Source: a virus. From it: a DNA stretch of 60,317 nt. The notes under the pieces were generated by a model. That model searched no databases. It worked only from the letters and a program-made list of their open reading frames with translations, and had not been told where the DNA came from. The DNA lies in the IMG/VR virus record IMGVR_UViG_3300024518_004211, positions 1 through 60,317 of that record; one strand, given 5' to 3'. The position numbers and the translations under genes were made by a program. This document shows positions 22,947 to 30,642 of the stretch, one piece after another (position 1 is the first letter of the stretch; every line of letters begins with the position of its first letter).

Positions 22947-24448
22947 CTACCACCAAGACCACGACACTGCAGGAACGGCTGCGCAACAGAACCGGCGAGA
23001 TCACCGACCTCCAGGACACGGCGCTCATGGACGCTGCGGCCAAGAGAATCGACGGGCTCGCATACTTCCGCCGCCGAGTCATCGAGACCATCGCCACCTA
23101 CGACGCCGAGGACATCGCAGTCGCGACCGCCACGGACGACGACGAGATCATCGAGCACATCGCGATGCTACGGAACTCGGTGGAGAGCGAAGAGGGCGCG
23201 AAGCAGCACCTGGAGCGTGCGCGGGCCGCGCTGCTCACCGACCCAACCACCATCGCCCTGCACGTCAACGCGAGCACGCCGGACGTGGCGGCGGCGATGA
23301 TGCGACTCCGGCACATGGCTGGGCTGGATGAGCCGAGATCGCCATCCGAAGAGAGCGACTGCGCCGGCTGTCACGCCGAGGGGCCGGGGTGCGACGGGGA
23401 GCCGTGCACGGACAACGCCAACTGCTGGACCTGTGGAAACAACACCAACTCCCATCCGTTCTCGTGCGCCCTTGTGGTCAACTTCCCGGACGAAGTAGCC
23501 GTATGGTGCCGAAAGAACCGGGACTTCAACACCGGGATGCCCGCCATTGACGCACCGTCATGTCCTGGATGGATCTACCGATCGCCCGCCGACGGGGTCT
23601 CCGCCATCAAGGCAGAAGCGGCGGCGCTCGGTGTCCAGGTTGGCGACGAGGAGCCCGACCGCGACAAGGGCGAGGGCTACGACGTCGATGACCAGTGTGA
23701 GGAGTGCGAGAAGTGGGAGTGCGGGGCTGGCGAGTCACTCGAGCCACACCCTCACCAGGTCTGCAAGGAGTGTGAGCACTGCGGGGAGTGCGGGCACGAT
23801 GAGGACTGCAGCCTGGCCCGCCCGCACACCGGCATCGAGATGCTCACCGTGCTCCGGGATCTCGACCTCGACGAAGACGAGCCGCTGGTGAACTGCTACC
23901 AGATGACCCAGGATGCCCGCGACGACGGCAGCGCGATGGAGGGGGCGCTCTGGGCATGGCGAGCTGCCGGCCACCCGATGCCAGGCGCCACGGTGGACGA
24001 GATGGAGGTGCTCCGCCTCCGCGCCCGCATCACCGAGCTCGAGATCGCCGCCGAGTCCAGGGCCGAGGGTGAGGCCTGTCTCGCCCAGGCCGTCTGCGAG
24101 CTCTTCGAGACCGACTCCCACCGAGACGCCCAGCTGGCCCTGCACAGCCTGGCGGGCATGCTCGACCGAGCAGCCTGGGCGCTGGGTGTCAGCAAGTGGC
24201 CGGAAAGACCGCACGCGCTGGCCACCCGGCTGATCACAGCCATCAAGATGGCGCACGCCACCAAGACCCCGGGCGGCTGCATCGACCGGGCGCTGCACCT
24301 GCTCCAGGTCGAACGGGGTGAACTTCGGCCGGCGCTGAGGGCTGCGTGTGCGGAGGTGACTGTGGGGCTGGATGGCTCGCGGCGACTGCTGGCTGACATG
24401 CGGAGCGTCGAGCGGGAACTTGCGGCGCTGCGGGAGGTGTCGAAGTGA
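22943..24448 (+). CDS. Cys-rich multi-domain protein of unknown function, 501 aa
   Basis: Begins with TTG 22943 (TTGA overlap, GAGGAGG upstream). Residues 1-140 are helical. About 140-300 hold at least 20 Cys in C-x2-C and C-x4-C groups (CAGCHAEG, CWTCGNN, CEECEKWEC, CKECEHCGECG), indicating several zinc sites. The last 180 residues are helical, including a coiled coil. It may be a scaffold or nucleic-acid-binding protein. Nothing identifies a specific reaction. Confidence 0.6.
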   Translation: MTTTKTTTLQERLRNRTGEITDLQDTALMDAAAKRIDGLAYFRRRVIETIATYDAEDIAVATATDDDEIIEHIAMLRNSVESEEGAKQHLERARAALLTDPTTIALHVNASTPDVAAAMMRLRHMAGLDEPRSPSEESDCAGCHAEGPGCDGEPCTDNANCWTCGNNTNSHPFSCALVVNFPDEVAVWCRKNRDFNTGMPAIDAPSCPGWIYRSPADGVSAIKAEAAALGVQVGDEEPDRDKGEGYDVDDQCEECEKWECGAGESLEPHPHQVCKECEHCGECGHDEDCSLARPHTGIEMLTVLRDLDLDEDEPLVNCYQMTQDARDDGSAMEGALWAWRAAGHPMPGATVDEMEVLRLRARITELEIAAESRAEGEACLAQAVCELFETDSHRDAQLALHSLAGMLDRAAWALGVSKWPERPHALATRLITAIKMAHATKTPGGCIDRALHLLQVERGELRPALRAACAEVTVGLDGSRRLLADMRSVERELAALREVSK

Positions 24449-25485
24449 CGGCCGCGAACATGAGCGCGATTGACCTACTGAGTCAGGCCCGAGACCTGCT
24501 CGAAGACGTCAGCAACCTCAACACGAACCAACCGGACGAGTGGGCCGGGTGGGAGCGGGCGCGGGATGAGGTTGTGGCGGCGGCTGATGTGCTGCTGGCT
24601 GTGCCGGAGTCGAACGCGGACGGGTTGCTGCCGTGCCCGTGGTGCGACGACAAGCGCCCGAACTACATCAACAACACTGAGCCGGTCGTGTGTGTCCGGT
24701 GTCACGCGAGGGGGCCGCACACATCGAGCACGCGCCACCATTGGAACCAGCGCCACACCCCCGCCGCAGACGGTGGGCTGCACGCGGCGGCGAGGGCGCT
24801 ACAGGCTGCAGTGGATGCCCGCAGAGCGATTGGTCGGCTCGCTGACGAGGCGCGAGAGGATGACGCCAGTGACCGCCCTGTGCACTGGAGGGAGTTGTGT
24901 GGTTGCATGGAAGACGAGTTTGAATCGTTCGACGAAATGTGTCCGCAGCGAACCCTCGCCGACCTCGCCCCCGCGCCCGTGGAGCAGGCCAAGCCCGCCG
25001 ACCCCGCACCCGAAGCCGCGCCGGCAGAGGACTGCGTGGATGCAAAGCGCCTCCCGTTCGTCGACGAGGCATATGAGCGCCCGCGCTCGCCAGCCGAGTC
25101 TGAGGCGGACGAGATCAAGAGAGCGCTCGACAGCGCCAACGCGCCCACACTGGTCGACGCTGGCAGCATGTTCGCGGCCCACGGATCACAGGTCCAGAGA
25201 CTGACGACGGCTGGCCGAATCATGGCGCTGGGCGACATCGCGAAACAACACGCGGTCCTCGTCCGCGCCGTCAAGGAACTGGCGCTGTCGTCGTTCGATG
25301 CCGCCTCCGCTCTGCGGGAAGAGGCTCATTCCGGCCGGTGCGTGAGGCAGTCCGCTGAGTCGAAACTCGCGCGGGCGCAGGTGCTGAGTTCGCACGCTCG
25401 GAGGTTGAAGAAGATGATCAGCGGTGAGGGCGTACCTCCCGAGACGCTTCCCCCCGTCGACGCGGCCGAGGTGAAAGATGACTAA
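24445..25485 (+). CDS. protein with Lar-type zinc ribbon, 346 aa
   Basis: GTG start 24445 in a GTGA overlap. Residues about 62-105 carry LLPCPWCDDKRPNYI, then VVCVRCHARGP and HHWNQR, the pattern of the Lar (restriction alleviation) family, in which C-x2-C pairs are followed by W-N-x-R. The remaining ~240 residues are helical, with a Pro/Ala/Glu-rich linker. Lar relieves type I restriction in E. coli; here only the zinc ribbon is shared, so the role is uncertain. Confidence 0.55.
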   Translation: MTAANMSAIDLLSQARDLLEDVSNLNTNQPDEWAGWERARDEVVAAADVLLAVPESNADGLLPCPWCDDKRPNYINNTEPVVCVRCHARGPHTSSTRHHWNQRHTPAADGGLHAAARALQAAVDARRAIGRLADEAREDDASDRPVHWRELCGCMEDEFESFDEMCPQRTLADLAPAPVEQAKPADPAPEAAPAEDCVDAKRLPFVDEAYERPRSPAESEADEIKRALDSANAPTLVDAGSMFAAHGSQVQRLTTAGRIMALGDIAKQHAVLVRAVKELALSSFDAASALREEAHSGRCVRQSAESKLARAQVLSSHARRLKKMISGEGVPPETLPPVDAAEVKDD

Positions 25486-26416
25486 GCCAACGACCCATCG
25501 GATCCTCGCGCGCAACATCAGGCCGTACCACTGGGCGGTGTGGAGTTCGACCGGCGGCGAGCCGTTCGCCAACACCGTCTGCCTCGTGAAGTGGGCCGAA
25601 GACGGAATGCGTCTTGTGTTCATGCTCGACAGTCACAACTTCATATTCATCTCGCCCGATGACTACATCGACGTGGTGACGTCTGGTGAGTCCGAGCACA
25701 TGCTGGAGAAGTACAAAGACTGGGTGTTGCCGGCGCAACCGGGACCACCGCAGCCGACAGATCGTGAGCAACTCGACCAGATCCGCGCCCTGCTCGCGGC
25801 CCAGGATATCGGCGGGGATTCTGCGGTGGCCGGGGTGCAGGAGTTGATCGATGACCGCGACTACTGGAAGGGCAAGTGCGAGGAGCACGACCGGGCCATC
25901 GCCATCGGGCACAAGGTGTTCGACAGGGTGGGGATCCCTTCTGCGGCGGGCCAGTCGTGCAGGCACCGTGACTGCCCGTCACACACCACGCACAGGCTGT
26001 ACCAGATGGAAGAGTGCCTCCTCGCCACCGACAGGAAGTGGGGCCGTCTCGCGTTCACAACCGAACCCAACGAAGCAGACCGCGGCGGCCGGCGAGGAGC
26101 GTGGGTGATGATTGCCCTTCGACCTGGACGACTCCCAGACACCGCAGCAGACAGCGAGGCGGGCGAGACGTGGCGGTGGCTCGCTGACGTGGACACGCCC
26201 GGGGATTCACCGCTCAGCCGGCGCACCGTGGCGTTCATGTACCGCCACGACGGGCAGGCTGTCATCCGTATCAGGTGGCGGGCCGACTGCCGCATTACCG
26301 GATGCAGCCTGATCTTCAAGCCGATGAAGCAGAGATCGGCGATGGAAGAACGGGTGGACATGCACCTGAGGGCGCATGGGTTCGACGTGGTGAGCGATCC
26401 CGGGCGCACCAAATGA
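25478..26416 (+). CDS. hypothetical protein, 312 aa
   Basis: ATG 25478 overlaps the previous gene by eight bases. The N-terminal ~75 residues look like a small beta domain (YHWAVWSSTGGEPFANTVCL); a helical linker follows (about 95-140, with DYWKGKCEEHDRAI); the C-terminal third is beta-rich and basic. A short Cys/His cluster (CRHRDCPSHTTH) may bind metal. No family recognised. Confidence 0.55.
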   Translation: MTKPTTHRILARNIRPYHWAVWSSTGGEPFANTVCLVKWAEDGMRLVFMLDSHNFIFISPDDYIDVVTSGESEHMLEKYKDWVLPAQPGPPQPTDREQLDQIRALLAAQDIGGDSAVAGVQELIDDRDYWKGKCEEHDRAIAIGHKVFDRVGIPSAAGQSCRHRDCPSHTTHRLYQMEECLLATDRKWGRLAFTTEPNEADRGGRRGAWVMIALRPGRLPDTAADSEAGETWRWLADVDTPGDSPLSRRTVAFMYRHDGQAVIRIRWRADCRITGCSLIFKPMKQRSAMEERVDMHLRAHGFDVVSDPGRTK

Positions 26417-26532
26417 CCCGCCGCATCCGCCGAGCCACAGACAGGCTCGTGATGGGCGCGTGGAGGCGATGCCTGGCTGCGGTGGTCGCGGTCGAGGGCG
26501 TGTTTTTTCGAGAGCGGAGGGCGGAGAGATGA
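26413..26532 (+). CDS. small basic peptide, 39 aa
   Basis: Overlaps its neighbours at both ends (ATGA at 26413 and at 26529). It is Arg-rich with a hydrophobic centre (RRCLAAVVAVEGVFF). It may be a real micro-protein or only a coupling frame. Confidence 0.4.
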   Translation: MTRRIRRATDRLVMGAWRRCLAAVVAVEGVFFRERRAER

Positions 26533-27011
26533 TCGACCTGAACGAAGCGCTACACGAGGAACCGTGGGGCAACTACGACCTGCCGCTGAGGGTGTTCCGC
26601 GACAAGATCGTGACCTTCCGCAAGGTGCACAAGTGCCATTCGTGCCAGCAGGAGATCAAGGCCGGCACACGCGGCCGATCCCGAACCGAGAAGTCGAGCG
26701 AGTTCGACGACCTGGAGGCATTCCGCTGGTGCACGGTCTGCACCGCAGCGCAGGCAATCGCGCAGAATGACGAGGGCGACGTAATGGAGCGCCGGCACAT
26801 CATCGCTGCCGGCGTCACGCCCGGAGTCAGTGGCGCTGAATCGGCATGGACACCGGCGTGGTTCTGGGCGTGGTTCGATCGCCACTTCAAGGAGGTCGAG
26901 AATGATCGAGACGAGGATGCTGCGGAAGGAGAAGACACCGAATTCCTTGACGACACGATCGGGCTCTACATGAAGTTCACGAAACTGCGAGATCACGAGG
27001 CTGCACAATGA
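26529..27011 (+). CDS. hypothetical zinc-finger protein, 160 aa
   Basis: GGAGAG precedes ATG 26529. Two C-x2-C pairs (KCHSCQQEI near residue 35 and RWCTVCTAA near 68) form a likely zinc ribbon. The rest includes a Trp-rich segment (WTPAWFWAWFDRHFKEVEND) and an acidic tail. Unrecognised family. Confidence 0.6.
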   Translation: MIDLNEALHEEPWGNYDLPLRVFRDKIVTFRKVHKCHSCQQEIKAGTRGRSRTEKSSEFDDLEAFRWCTVCTAAQAIAQNDEGDVMERRHIIAAGVTPGVSGAESAWTPAWFWAWFDRHFKEVENDRDEDAAEGEDTEFLDDTIGLYMKFTKLRDHEAAQ

Positions 27012-27166
27012 CCCGCTTCATCGCAGAACTCGCCATAAACACCGCCCCCATCTGGGTCAAGTCCACCATCCTGGTCGGATTCGCCGCCGGGACCATCGCG
27101 ACGGCTCCGGTGTGGGTGCCGGTGCTGGCGGTGGTGGTGATCAACTCGAGTGGGAGGGAATCGTGA
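27008..27166 (+). CDS. small membrane protein, 52 aa
   Basis: ATGA overlap at its start and GTGA overlap at its end place it in the coupled chain. Two hydrophobic stretches (STILVGFAAGTIATAP and WVPVLAVVVI) suggest one or two membrane helices. Function unknown. Confidence 0.55.
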   Translation: MTRFIAELAINTAPIWVKSTILVGFAAGTIATAPVWVPVLAVVVINSSGRES

Positions 27167-27381
27167 GACGAATACACTACGACGACTGTGACTGTGACAT
27201 CGGGTACACAGAGTGCTTCTGTTGTTACGGCACCGACGATGATGAGTGCGCGGAATGCGAGGGGAGCGGAGAGGTCGAGTGCCCAGACTGCGACGGATAC
27301 CCGAAGGACCGGCTGTGCCCAGAGAAAGGGGAAGACGGTCGACGGGAACGGGGAGACGACGGCTACAGGAGCGACACATGA
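27163..27381 (+). CDS. DnaJ-type zinc-finger protein, 72 aa
   Basis: GTG start 27163. Very acidic, with ten Cys: CDCDIG, CFCCYG, CAECEGSGEVECPDCDGY. The C-x2-C-x-G-x-G-x-V-x-C-x2-C-x-G pattern matches one DnaJ zinc module. No J domain. A second such protein is at 16313. Confidence 0.6.
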   Translation: MRRIHYDDCDCDIGYTECFCCYGTDDDECAECEGSGEVECPDCDGYPKDRLCPEKGEDGRRERGDDGYRSDT

Positions 27382-27530
27382 TCTACTTCTGGCGCGGCCA
27401 CCGAGTCCGCTACCTCGGCCGAGGCGCACACCGGGCCATCTACGAGCACGTCGAGACCGGCGCTGTGGGTCGGGTGGCGTGGGGGACGTGGGAGCGTGAG
27501 GCGAGCCCGTACAATCTGGAGGAGTCATGA
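27378..27530 (+). CDS. hypothetical protein, 50 aa
   Basis: Compact beta-rich sequence (IYFWRGHRVRYLGRGAHRAI), ATGA overlaps at both ends. No family recognised; it may be a small SH3-like fold. Confidence 0.5.
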   Translation: MIYFWRGHRVRYLGRGAHRAIYEHVETGAVGRVAWGTWEREASPYNLEES

Positions 27531-27781
27531 AGATCCGGAGCATCGACGACTTCGAGCGCCACTACCTGCCAGCTACACACGAGCGACGCCGACAACGGCT
27601 GCTCACCCAGTTGCGGGAGACGGATAGCGAGGCGTTCGCCGTACTGACCGTGGACGAGTTGGTGCACGGCGAGAAGGTCTCGGCAGAGATGGTCCGGGAG
27701 GCGTTGACGGCTGCTCGACGGCGACGGTGGGTGTCCGTGTTGTGGGACGGGATCACGCTGAGAAACGGAGGAAACCTATGA
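27527..27781 (+). CDS. hypothetical protein, 84 aa
   Basis: Helical and basic (DDFERHYLPATHERRRQRLL), with a later helix-loop-helix (GEKVSAEMVREALTAARRRR). It could be nucleic-acid-binding. ATGA overlaps at both ends. Confidence 0.55.
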   Translation: MKIRSIDDFERHYLPATHERRRQRLLTQLRETDSEAFAVLTVDELVHGEKVSAEMVREALTAARRRRWVSVLWDGITLRNGGNL

Positions 27782-28209
27782 CGACCCTACTCCTGGTTCC
27801 GCATCCCGACCACGCCAGCCTGCTCGACGGCGGGCCTTGTGGGTTCGTCCCGCCGGTGCACACGATTATCGGACCGAAGCCAGAGTGCCGAGAGTGCGAC
27901 GCCGGCACACGATGGTCGTCAGCGCCGACGGGGCAAACGAGTAGCCGCTACGTGTGTAGGGCGGACTACAGACACGTCGTGCAGCGGCACACGCGAACGA
28001 GGACCCTCCCCATCTGGCTCAACGACGCCCCCGTCCTCCCCGGCCTCTGGCTGCTGCTGGCCCGCATCCAAGAGGTCACCGGCTACATGATCAAAAAGAA
28101 CCACCGGATGCACGCCGGCCCCTACACCGAACAAGACGCCCGCGACATCCTCGCCCTGGCCGTGTCGCTGGGGATTGGCGAGGGCGTCGAGACGAAGGAG
28201 AAGCCATGA
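27778..28209 (+). CDS. hypothetical protein, 143 aa
   Basis: Starts MTTLLLVPHPDHASLLDGG. Cys near PCGF, PECRECDAG and YVCRAD suggest a metal site. The C-terminal half is helical. I chose ATG 27778 because of the ATGA overlap. Unrecognised family. Confidence 0.55.
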   Translation: MTTLLLVPHPDHASLLDGGPCGFVPPVHTIIGPKPECRECDAGTRWSSAPTGQTSSRYVCRADYRHVVQRHTRTRTLPIWLNDAPVLPGLWLLLARIQEVTGYMIKKNHRMHAGPYTEQDARDILALAVSLGIGEGVETKEKP

Positions 28210-28787
28210 CCATGCCGAAAATCTACACGGGCGCGGAAGCGCGGGCGCTGCGGGATGCAGCAACCCCCGGCGAGTACGACGTCCAGCGCATCGACGAGTC
28301 CGACGGCGGCTTCCGCTGGGAGTTGTCTGTCGTCGACGCGTCCAAGCTGTTCAAGCAGCGCACCATCGTCATCGCCGGTTCGACCCAGAGCGACCTCGAC
28401 TCCAAGCGTGCCCGGTATGACGCGGCACTGTGGGCCGCTGCCCCCGACCTCGCCCGCTCCGTCGTCCACTGGCACGAGCGCGCGACCACGGCCGAGGCCG
28501 AGCGTGCCCAGGCCGTCGACAGCCAGGCTCGGCTCGCGCGCATGACTGACGAGGCGATGAACGAGCGGGACACCCTCCGCGCCGAGGTCGCCGGACTGCG
28601 GGCGGCTCTGGATTTCTACGCCAACGCGGATAACTACCACGCCATCACCATATTCGGTGCCCCCCCGTGTGGTGCGTTCATCGACGACATGAGCGATGAC
28701 CACGAGAGCCCGAACCACTATCAAAAGATGCCGGGCAGACAGGCTCGTGCCGCCCTCGCCGAACACGGAGGCAAGGCCGATGGGTGA
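28206..28787 (+). CDS. coiled-coil hypothetical protein, 193 aa
   Basis: Residues about 60-135 form a long helix with heptads (HERATTAEAERAQAVDSQAR, then DEAMNERDTLRAEVAGLRAA). The short N-terminal domain (residues 1-50) is mixed alpha/beta. Similar coiled-coil proteins occur in phage accessory regions; role unknown. Confidence 0.6.
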   Translation: MTMPKIYTGAEARALRDAATPGEYDVQRIDESDGGFRWELSVVDASKLFKQRTIVIAGSTQSDLDSKRARYDAALWAAAPDLARSVVHWHERATTAEAERAQAVDSQARLARMTDEAMNERDTLRAEVAGLRAALDFYANADNYHAITIFGAPPCGAFIDDMSDDHESPNHYQKMPGRQARAALAEHGGKADG

Positions 28788-29007
28788 CCGACGACTGACA
28801 CGCGAGCAGGTCGACGCCTTCGTCGGTGTCGGATTCGCTGAGGATGTGTGCCTCGACTGGCTCGACCTGTACCGGGAGAACGCCGAACTGCGCACCGAGA
28901 TCGCCCTCCTCCGCGTTGGCGACGCTCTGGGTGAAGCGCTGGCGGACCTCCGCACGAAGCCGGTGAAGACGTACCTCGAGGTGCCGACGGGGCCGGACGA
29001 AGGATGA
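28780..29007 (+). CDS. hypothetical protein, 75 aa
   Basis: ATG 28780 overlaps the previous gene by eight bases. Two helices (LTREQVDAFVGVGFAEDV and YRENAELRTEIALLRV) with a short coiled-coil look. No family recognised. Confidence 0.55.
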   Translation: MGDRRLTREQVDAFVGVGFAEDVCLDWLDLYRENAELRTEIALLRVGDALGEALADLRTKPVKTYLEVPTGPDEG

Positions 29008-29219
29008 CATGTCACTGGTGTAACGGCGAAACCACGGTCAAGGACACGCGCGACCACCGGTCCAAGGGCTGGATTCCCTCAGTGATCAAGCGCCTGTGCG
29101 ACGTGCTGGCTCCCGACGGGTGGATTTGGCGGCATCGTGTGTGCCTGGCCTGTGGTCGGAGGGCGTCTACGGTGGAGGTTGATGTGGGGGTTTTGCAGCG
29201 GTTGGCGGGCGTGCTCTGA
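29004..29219 (+). CDS. orphan NrdR-type zinc ribbon, 71 aa
   Basis: Cys3, Cys6, Cys47 and Cys50 with V-K-D-T-R between and RHRVCLACGRRASTVE at the end reproduce the NrdR N-terminal zinc ribbon (C-x2-C, V-x-D-x-R, R-R-x-C-x2-C-x-R-x-x-T-x-E). NrdR represses ribonucleotide reductase genes and normally has an ATP-cone after this ribbon; here it is absent. The protein may bind NrdR boxes without sensing nucleotides, which would change host dNTP supply. Role inferred from the zinc ribbon only. Confidence 0.5.
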   Translation: MTCHWCNGETTVKDTRDHRSKGWIPSVIKRLCDVLAPDGWIWRHRVCLACGRRASTVEVDVGVLQRLAGVL

Positions 29220-29300
29220 TCTATTTTCGCCCTGATTGAATAAATGTGTGGCGCTTTAATGTGGGGCACCTTAAAGTGAAGTCACAAGAAGGGAGAAGCC
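29220..29300 (+). promoter_or_regulatory. AT-rich intergenic region with inverted repeat
   Basis: Unusually AT-rich for this genome. The inverted repeat CTTTAA (29254-29259) and TTAAAG (29271-29276) may be an operator. A TTGAAT (29237-29242) is a possible -35, but no well-spaced -10 is clear. GGGAG precedes the next start at 29301. Confidence 0.4.
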
Positions 29301-29456
29301 ATGTCGAACGAACCGAGAATCGAGCACCGCGCGAACCGCTACGGCAGAACCGTGATCGTCGTGGTCGACGTCGACGGGGCAGTCTTCGCCGCCGAGGATG
29401 AGCAAGAGGCGGAGACCGTGCTCGCCCTCGTCGTCGCCAATAGTGGGCGCCTCTGA
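29301..29456 (+). CDS. small hypothetical protein, 51 aa
   Basis: GGGAG lies six bases before ATG 29301. Beta-alpha sequence (YGRTVIVVVDVDGAVFAAED) with an acidic C-terminal helix. No family recognised. It is the first gene after the AT-rich gap. Confidence 0.55.
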   Translation: MSNEPRIEHRANRYGRTVIVVVDVDGAVFAAEDEQEAETVLALVVANSGRL

Positions 29457-29463
29457 CGGCAAC

Positions 29464-29504
29464 GGGGCGGCCACAACGCCCCGGCACAGGCATTCAGCCT
29501 GCCC
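29464..29504 (+). terminator. two tandem hairpins after the 51-aa gene
   Basis: GGGGCG (29464-29469) pairs with CGCCCC (29477-29482), and a second stem follows (CAGGC with GCCTG, about 29490-29504). No T-run follows, so this is at most a weak or factor-assisted terminator. The rest of the gap to 29557 shows only the GAGGAG site of the next gene. Confidence 0.3.
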
Positions 29505-29557
29505 GCCCGCTGCGATGATGCGGGGTGCTCCTGAGGATGGGGCGAGGAGATGAGACG

Positions 29558-29920
29558 ATGGCGGAACCGGATCGAGGTATGCATTGGAAGGACGGGAACA
29601 CGCTCGTACAGGTCACTGCAATCACTGGTGAGACCGCCTCGTTCACCGTGATCGACCCCGGCGATTCAGATAGCTCCGCCGTGTGGATGCACATGGAGGA
29701 TGAGTGCCACGTGTCGGAGTTGACCCCGCTGGCACGGGCCACCACCACCAAACTCGGGCGCCCCACAGGCACCCCCCGCCCCAAGGCCCAGAACCGGCGC
29801 GATGGCGTCGCGATCAGGGTGAGCGAGGACGAGTGGGCCGAGCTGTGGGAGCCGCACCGGAGGGAGGGGGAGTCTCGGGCGGATGTGGTGGTGCGGTTGA
29901 GGCGGGGGGAGGGACCGTGA
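29558..29920 (+). CDS. hypothetical protein with AT-hook-like motif, 120 aa
   Basis: GAGGAG precedes ATG 29558. The N-terminal half is a small beta domain (MHWKDGNTLVQVTAITGETA). Around residues 75-90 the text LGRPTGTPRPKAQNRRDG resembles an AT-hook (G-R-P flanked by basic residues), followed by a helical end. DNA binding is plausible. Confidence 0.55.
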   Translation: MAEPDRGMHWKDGNTLVQVTAITGETASFTVIDPGDSDSSAVWMHMEDECHVSELTPLARATTTKLGRPTGTPRPKAQNRRDGVAIRVSEDEWAELWEPHRREGESRADVVVRLRRGEGP

Positions 29921-30180
29921 CTCCGCTGGCCTTCAGCATAGGGTGCCTGGCCTGCTTCGCTGCTGGCGTGTTCGCCCGGGCCGCGTGGGATCGCCTGACC
30001 GTGGATGTGCAGGAGATCGTGCCCGGGCAGAAGTGGGAACTCTATGACGGCTCGTCAGTGTATGTCTCGATCCGGTCCAGCACCGGATACGCCCACTACC
30101 TGAGGATCAACGGGCATTCGGGTGAGCGCTACACCAACCGCTGGTTGCGTCGGCACGGGCGCCTACTGGGTGCCCCATGA
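29917..30180 (+). CDS. hypothetical protein with N-terminal membrane segment, 87 aa
   Basis: GTG start 29917 in a GTGA overlap. Residues 2-19 (TPLAFSIGCLACFAAGVF) look like a membrane anchor, followed by a beta-rich domain (WELYDGSSVYVSIRSSTGYA). Function unknown. Confidence 0.55.
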   Translation: MTPLAFSIGCLACFAAGVFARAAWDRLTVDVQEIVPGQKWELYDGSSVYVSIRSSTGYAHYLRINGHSGERYTNRWLRRHGRLLGAP

Positions 30181-30457
30181 CCTCACCGGCGCCGAGGCGG
30201 CATACCGGGCCGAGGTTCGTGCACGCGGGCGCTCGGAAGCTCGATGCAGGGTCGTGCTGGTCTGCGGCGACGGGTGCGGACCGTGCGCTATGATGGAACA
30301 GAGATTGCATCTGAAGGGGGCATGGAACTTGTCAACGAAAACCCGCTTTCGACCGTTCTCACCGATCGCCTCAGCGAAATCGCGCACCGAAAAAGTGACG
30401 AGAGGACATCACGCCGCCTCCAACAAGCCTCATTCGTCGCCGCCCTGTGCAGGCTGA
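30170..30457 (+). CDS. doubtful frame with thioredoxin-like CGPC motif
   Basis: A frame from GTG 30170 reads AEVRARGRSEARCRVVLVCG, then DGCGPCAMMEQRL, a thioredoxin-like strand plus C-G-P-C. After about 30300 codon use deteriorates and the frame overlaps the well-supported gene at 30322. It may be a decayed or truncated thioredoxin-like gene, or chance. Confidence 0.2.
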   Translation: MPHDLTGAEAAYRAEVRARGRSEARCRVVLVCGDGCGPCAMMEQRLHLKGAWNLSTKTRFRPFSPIASAKSRTEKVTRGHHAASNKPHSSPPCAG

Positions 30458-30642
30458 GAATGCAGATCCGCGACATCGCCGAGGACCTCGCCGCGAGCGA
30501 TGACGAGGACCGCACTGCACGCGCGCTGTTGGCCCTGAGGCTGATCGATCTGCTGCTGCTGATCGAGACCCGGTTTGATGGGCGGTGGACGCTCAGGCGG
30601 GCGATACGGGCGGGGATGTGGCTGGGGAGGCTGACGGAGTGA
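30322..30642 (+). CDS. hypothetical helical protein, 106 aa
   Basis: AAGGGGG precedes ATG 30322. Almost entirely helical (LQQASFVAALCRLRMQIRDI, then ALLALRLIDLLLLIE). GTGA overlap with the methyltransferase. A TATGAT about 30 bases upstream is a possible -10 box. Function unknown. Confidence 0.6.
   Translation: MELVNENPLSTVLTDRLSEIAHRKSDERTSRRLQQASFVAALCRLRMQIRDIAEDLAASDDEDRTARALLALRLIDLLLLIETRFDGRWTLRRAIRAGMWLGRLTE

Noticed and set aside
30177-30293. 38-codon frame with ATGA overlap after the 87-aa gene
   Set aside because: Arg/Ala-rich peptide without binding site or coupling at its end; too weak to list as a gene.
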